Assembly (NCBI GenBank): GCA_028868535.1 | Contig: JAGWUH010000036.1 | Location: 1-34,498 of the forward strand | Reading direction: 5' to 3' | Length of the DNA: 34,498 bases | DNA from: Sphingomonadales bacterium | GTDB lineage: Bacteria; Pseudomonadota; Alphaproteobacteria; Sphingomonadales; Sphingomonadaceae | Part shown: positions 31,881-34,498 of the stretch, in pieces | Layout of the letters: every line of letters begins with the position of its first letter | How positions within the stretch are numbered: the first letter of the stretch is position 1 | The notes under the pieces: model-generated | Database searches by the model: none | Told to the model about the DNA's origin: nothing | Seen by the model: the letters and a program-made list of their open reading frames with translations, nothing else | Position numbers and translations under genes: made by a program

Positions 31881-33215
31881 ATGCGCGACTTCGCGGTGTC
31901 GGAGAACGCCGCCGTGCAGGCGCAGCTCGACCGGCTGGGCGCGCTGACGCTGCCGCAGGGGCGCTTCGGGCTGGAGACGATCACCGCGATCCTGAGCCGC
32001 ATCGGCGATCCGCAACTGCGGCTGCCGCCGGTGTTCCACGTCGCCGGCACCAACGGCAAGGGCAGCACCTGCGCCTACCTGCGCAGCATCCTCGAGGCGC
32101 AGGGGTATGCGGTGCACAGCGCCACCAAGCCGCACCTGGTGCGCTACAACGAGCGCATCCGGCTGGCCGGCAAGCTGATTGCCGATGAGGAACTGGCGGC
32201 GCTGCTGGGCGAGGTGCTCGATGCCAGCGAAGACCTCGGCCCGAGCTTCTTCGAGGTGACGACGGCGGCGATGTTCCTCGCCTTCGCGCGCCACCCCGCC
32301 GATGCGGCGATCGTCGAGGTCGGGCTGGGTGGGCGCTTCGACGCCACCAACGTCATCCCGCGCCCGGCGGTCTGCGGGATCGCCGCGCTCGGCATCGACC
32401 ACGAGGCGTTCCTGCTGAGACCCGAGGACGGCGTGCCGCAGGAGCCGCTGGCGCGGATCGCGTTCGAGAAGGCGAGCATCGCCCGGCCCGGCGTGGCGCT
32501 GGTGACGCAGGCCTATCCGGCGGAGGCGGCGCAGGCCGTCGCGCAGACCGCTCGCGCGCAGGGGGCGGAGCTGTTCATGCGCGAGCAGGCCTGGCGCGCG
32601 GAAATCGGCGAGACGATCGCCTATGCCGATGGCTTCGGCCCCCTCACCTTGCCCTTGCCCGCGCTGCCCGGCGTGCATCAGGCGGAGAATGCGGCGCTGG
32701 CGGTGGCGATGCTGCGGCATCAGGATGCGCTGGCGGTCTCCCCCGGGGCGATCGCGCAGGGCATCGCCGAGGCGCGCTGGCCGGCGCGACTGCAGAAGCT
32801 CGGCCCCGGCCCGCTGACCGCGCGGCTGCCGCACAAGGCGGTCTATGTCGACGGCGGCCACAACCCCGACGCCGCACAGGCGATCGCCCGCGCGATTGCG
32901 ACGCTGGCGCCGGTCGATCTCGTCTTCGGGCTGATGCGCAACCGGCCGGTGCGGGACGTGCTGTTCCCGCTGGCGCCGCACGTGCGCAAGGCGCATGTCG
33001 TGCCGCTGCAAGGGCACGACCACCACGATCCGCGCGACGTGGCGATGCTGGCGCAGGCACAGGCCGCCCCGCGCGAATGCTATCCGGCGTTCAGCCTGGA
33101 ACAGGCGCTCGACCGCCTCGCGGCGGATGCGGAGGCGGCGGATACGCTGCTGATCGCCGGATCGCTCTACCTCGCCGGAGAGGCGCTGCGAATGAACGGG
33201 GAAATCCCGGAATAG
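31881..33215 (+). CDS. folC: Folylpolyglutamate synthase / dihydrofolate synthase
   Basis: 444-aa Mur-ligase-like enzyme that adds glutamate to dihydropteroate and to folates using ATP. P-loop GTNGKGST (56-63), SATKPHLVRYNERIRLAGKLI, FFEVTTAAMFLAF, the Mg-binding EVGLGGRFDATNVI, and the C-terminal domain VDGGHNPDAAQAIA. ATG 31881 begins 3 bp after the accD stop. It is the last gene of the trpB-trpA-accD-folC block; the next gene starts 73 bp on and has different base composition. Confidence 0.95.
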   Translation: MRDFAVSENAAVQAQLDRLGALTLPQGRFGLETITAILSRIGDPQLRLPPVFHVAGTNGKGSTCAYLRSILEAQGYAVHSATKPHLVRYNERIRLAGKLIADEELAALLGEVLDASEDLGPSFFEVTTAAMFLAFARHPADAAIVEVGLGGRFDATNVIPRPAVCGIAALGIDHEAFLLRPEDGVPQEPLARIAFEKASIARPGVALVTQAYPAEAAQAVAQTARAQGAELFMREQAWRAEIGETIAYADGFGPLTLPLPALPGVHQAENAALAVAMLRHQDALAVSPGAIAQGIAEARWPARLQKLGPGPLTARLPHKAVYVDGGHNPDAAQAIARAIATLAPVDLVFGLMRNRPVRDVLFPLAPHVRKAHVVPLQGHDHHDPRDVAMLAQAQAAPRECYPAFSLEQALDRLAADAEAADTLLIAGSLYLAGEALRMNGEIPE

Positions 33216-33288
33216 GGCGCGCAGGGATGATCCACTGACCGATTTCGCCCAGTTGCGGACATTGGTCGAGGTTCTATACCGTTGCAGG

Positions 33289-33798
33289 ATGGACGATTTC
33301 GTTGCTCATACTTCGCGGTGGCGAACGGCGCTACTCGTCGCGGTCTCGCTGGGCTTTGTCGCGTTGGGCGTGTGGATGGCAGGATTGCTGGGACCGGTGC
33401 CTGTATCGCGACGGGCCGGCCCTATGATGACCCAGTTTTGGGGCTGGGCGAGCATTCTGTTCTTCGGGCTCTGTGCAGCCGTTGGTACGAAATTATGGTG
33501 GGCCAATGCCGAGCGCCTTCGCATCAACGCTTTGGGCATTCGATGGACGGGTTGGTGTGCTCAGACCATCCCTTGGAATGAGATCATCGATGTGACGGAA
33601 TGGCGATATAGAGGCAGCAAATCCATCATTCTGCATTTGCGCAATCCGTCGCTTTACCCCGGTACGGGTCTCGCAGGACTTGCGGGTCGCGCAAATCACG
33701 CGCTGACAGGCGGCGACATTGGCATCACATTGACCGGAACTGACCGAAAGTACGACGAAGCAATTTTTGCCATCGCAACGTTTAGGCCCGATCAGTAA
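33289..33798 (+). CDS. STM3941-like small membrane protein, less GC-rich
   Basis: 169 aa. Two predicted helices, about 14-36 (ALLVAVSLGFVALGVWMAGLLG) and 52-70 (WGWASILFFGLCAAVGTKLWW), then LRINALGIRWTGWCAQTIPWNEIIDVTEWRYRGSKSIILHLRN, a PH-like strand set, with the R/K-x-I-P-W pattern of STM3941-family proteins, whose function is unknown. Compared with its neighbours it uses more A/T-ending codons (for example gcgatatagaggcagc near 33603), suggesting relatively recent acquisition. Start ATG 33289 preferred; a TTG at 33253 is in frame. No operon partner; the GC-rich RluB gene follows after 98 bp. Confidence 0.65.
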   Translation: MDDFVAHTSRWRTALLVAVSLGFVALGVWMAGLLGPVPVSRRAGPMMTQFWGWASILFFGLCAAVGTKLWWANAERLRINALGIRWTGWCAQTIPWNEIIDVTEWRYRGSKSIILHLRNPSLYPGTGLAGLAGRANHALTGGDIGITLTGTDRKYDEAIFAIATFRPDQ

Positions 33799-33896
33799 CG
33801 TCACGCCGCCACCCAGATCCGCCCACCCCGCCCCCCGCCGAACTTGTCCCCGCTGCCCGGCTTCCCTTTGCCGCCCCGCGCTTCTAAAGCCCCCCC

Positions 33897-34498
33897 ATGT
33901 CCGAGGAACTCCCACGCGAGGGCGAGCGCATCGCCAAGCTTCTGGCCCGTGCCGGCATCGCCAGCCGCCGCGAGGTCGAGCGGATGATCGCCGACGGCCG
34001 CGTGCAGCGCGATGGCCAGCCGGTGACCACCCCGGCAACGGTGCTGCCGAACCTCAAGGGCGTGACGGTGGACGGCAAGCCGGTCGGCCATGCCGAGGCG
34101 ACGCGGCTGTTCATCTTCCACAAGCCCGGCGGCCTGATCACCGCGGAACGCGATCCCGCCGGCCGCCCGACGATCTACACCGCGCTGCGCAACGCCCTGC
34201 CCGCCGGCACCCCCCGGCTGATGCCGATCGGCCGGCTCGACCTCAACACCGAGGGCCTGCTGCTGCTGACCAACGACGGCGAGCTGAAGCGGGCGATGGA
34301 GCTGCCCGCCAGCGGCATCCCGCGCACCTACCGCGCCCGCACCTTCGGCGACATCACCCAGGCGCAGCTCGAAGACCTGATGCAAGGCGTCGAGATCGAC
34401 GGCATCCGCTACGGCTCGATCGATGCCAACATGGAGCGCCGCACCGGCCGCAACCAGTGGATCGAGCTGACCCTGACCGAAGGCAAGAACCGCGAGGT
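33897..34498 (+). CDS. RluB-family 23S rRNA pseudouridine synthase, 5' part
   Basis: The first 200 codons are present; the gene runs off the window. S4 RNA-binding domain at residues 8-60 (GERIAKLLARAGIASRREVERMIADGRV), then the pseudouridine synthase core LFIFHKPGGLITAERDPAGRPTIY and catalytic Asp115 in GRLDLNTEGLLLLTNDGEL, followed by RTYRARTFG and NQWIELTLTEGKNRE. This is the RluB/RluE/RsuA class; an RluB assignment (U2605 of 23S rRNA) is likely from overall pattern but not certain without the C-terminus. The ATG at 33897 follows a C-rich run without a Shine-Dalgarno. It is absent as a closed frame only because no stop lies inside the window. Confidence 0.92.
   Translation, partial: MSEELPREGERIAKLLARAGIASRREVERMIADGRVQRDGQPVTTPATVLPNLKGVTVDGKPVGHAEATRLFIFHKPGGLITAERDPAGRPTIYTALRNALPAGTPRLMPIGRLDLNTEGLLLLTNDGELKRAMELPASGIPRTYRARTFGDITQAQLEDLMQGVEIDGIRYGSIDANMERRTGRNQWIELTLTEGKNRE

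Noticed and set aside
30741..33026. 761-aa open frame on the minus strand
   Set aside because: Antisense of trpA, accD and folC, all of which are unmistakable on the plus strand.

Overview
The window is high-GC, gene-dense chromosomal DNA of an alphaproteobacterium, most likely a sphingomonad (Novosphingobium/Sphingomonas type). The reasons are the trpF…trpB-trpA-accD-folC order, a TonB-dependent receptor, MHYT-EAL signalling, and Flp pilin promoters carrying CtrA-like boxes. No tRNA, rRNA, CRISPR array, prophage or complete insertion sequence was seen.

Layout. 1-180 is the 5' end of rpsL (minus strand). 741-2070 holds two near-identical Flp-pilin cassettes, each running CtrA-like box, pilin gene, hairpin terminator. 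Between them lies a DUF123 (GIY-YIG-like) gene broken by one in-frame TGA at a conserved Trp position. 2089-9189 is a minus-strand run: MHYT/degenerate GGDEF/EAL phosphodiesterase, soluble transhydrogenase sthA (with its ribosome-binding site inside a hairpin), a small lipoprotein, a TonB-dependent receptor and a GNAT acetyltransferase. 9326-10144 has a SnoaL-like protein and a one-helix membrane protein. 10465-15309 is a complete type I secretion operon (ABC, adaptor, TolC) with no visible substrate gene. 15422-17928 has a SleB-like cell-wall hydrolase and a family-4 glycosyltransferase.

18098-22311 has a TetR regulator converging on a four-gene oxidative cassette: TauD-type dioxygenase, KstD-like flavoprotein, SRPBCC protein and NTF2-fold protein. 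22431-27380 is a tripartite EmrAB/OMF efflux operon facing its own TetR gene; the shared control region has overlapping -35 boxes, two palindromes and a predicted leaderless tetR transcript. 27419-33215 carries trpF, then a 104-bp repeat and a minus-strand outer-membrane gene that split it from trpB-trpA-accD-folC. The window ends with a less GC-rich STM3941-like membrane protein and the 5' part of an RluB-type pseudouridine synthase.

The most unusual signal is a 104-bp structured repeat present twice in inverted orientation (15307-15410 and 28067-28170; 94 of 104 positions identical, no gaps). Its ends are TAGAGT/ACTCTA, it has conserved nested stems, and in both copies its first TAG is the stop codon of the preceding gene. 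Other notable points are the CtrA-boxed pilin duplication with identical 80-nt spacing, the nonsense-broken DUF123 gene, the sthA hairpin and the efflux control region.
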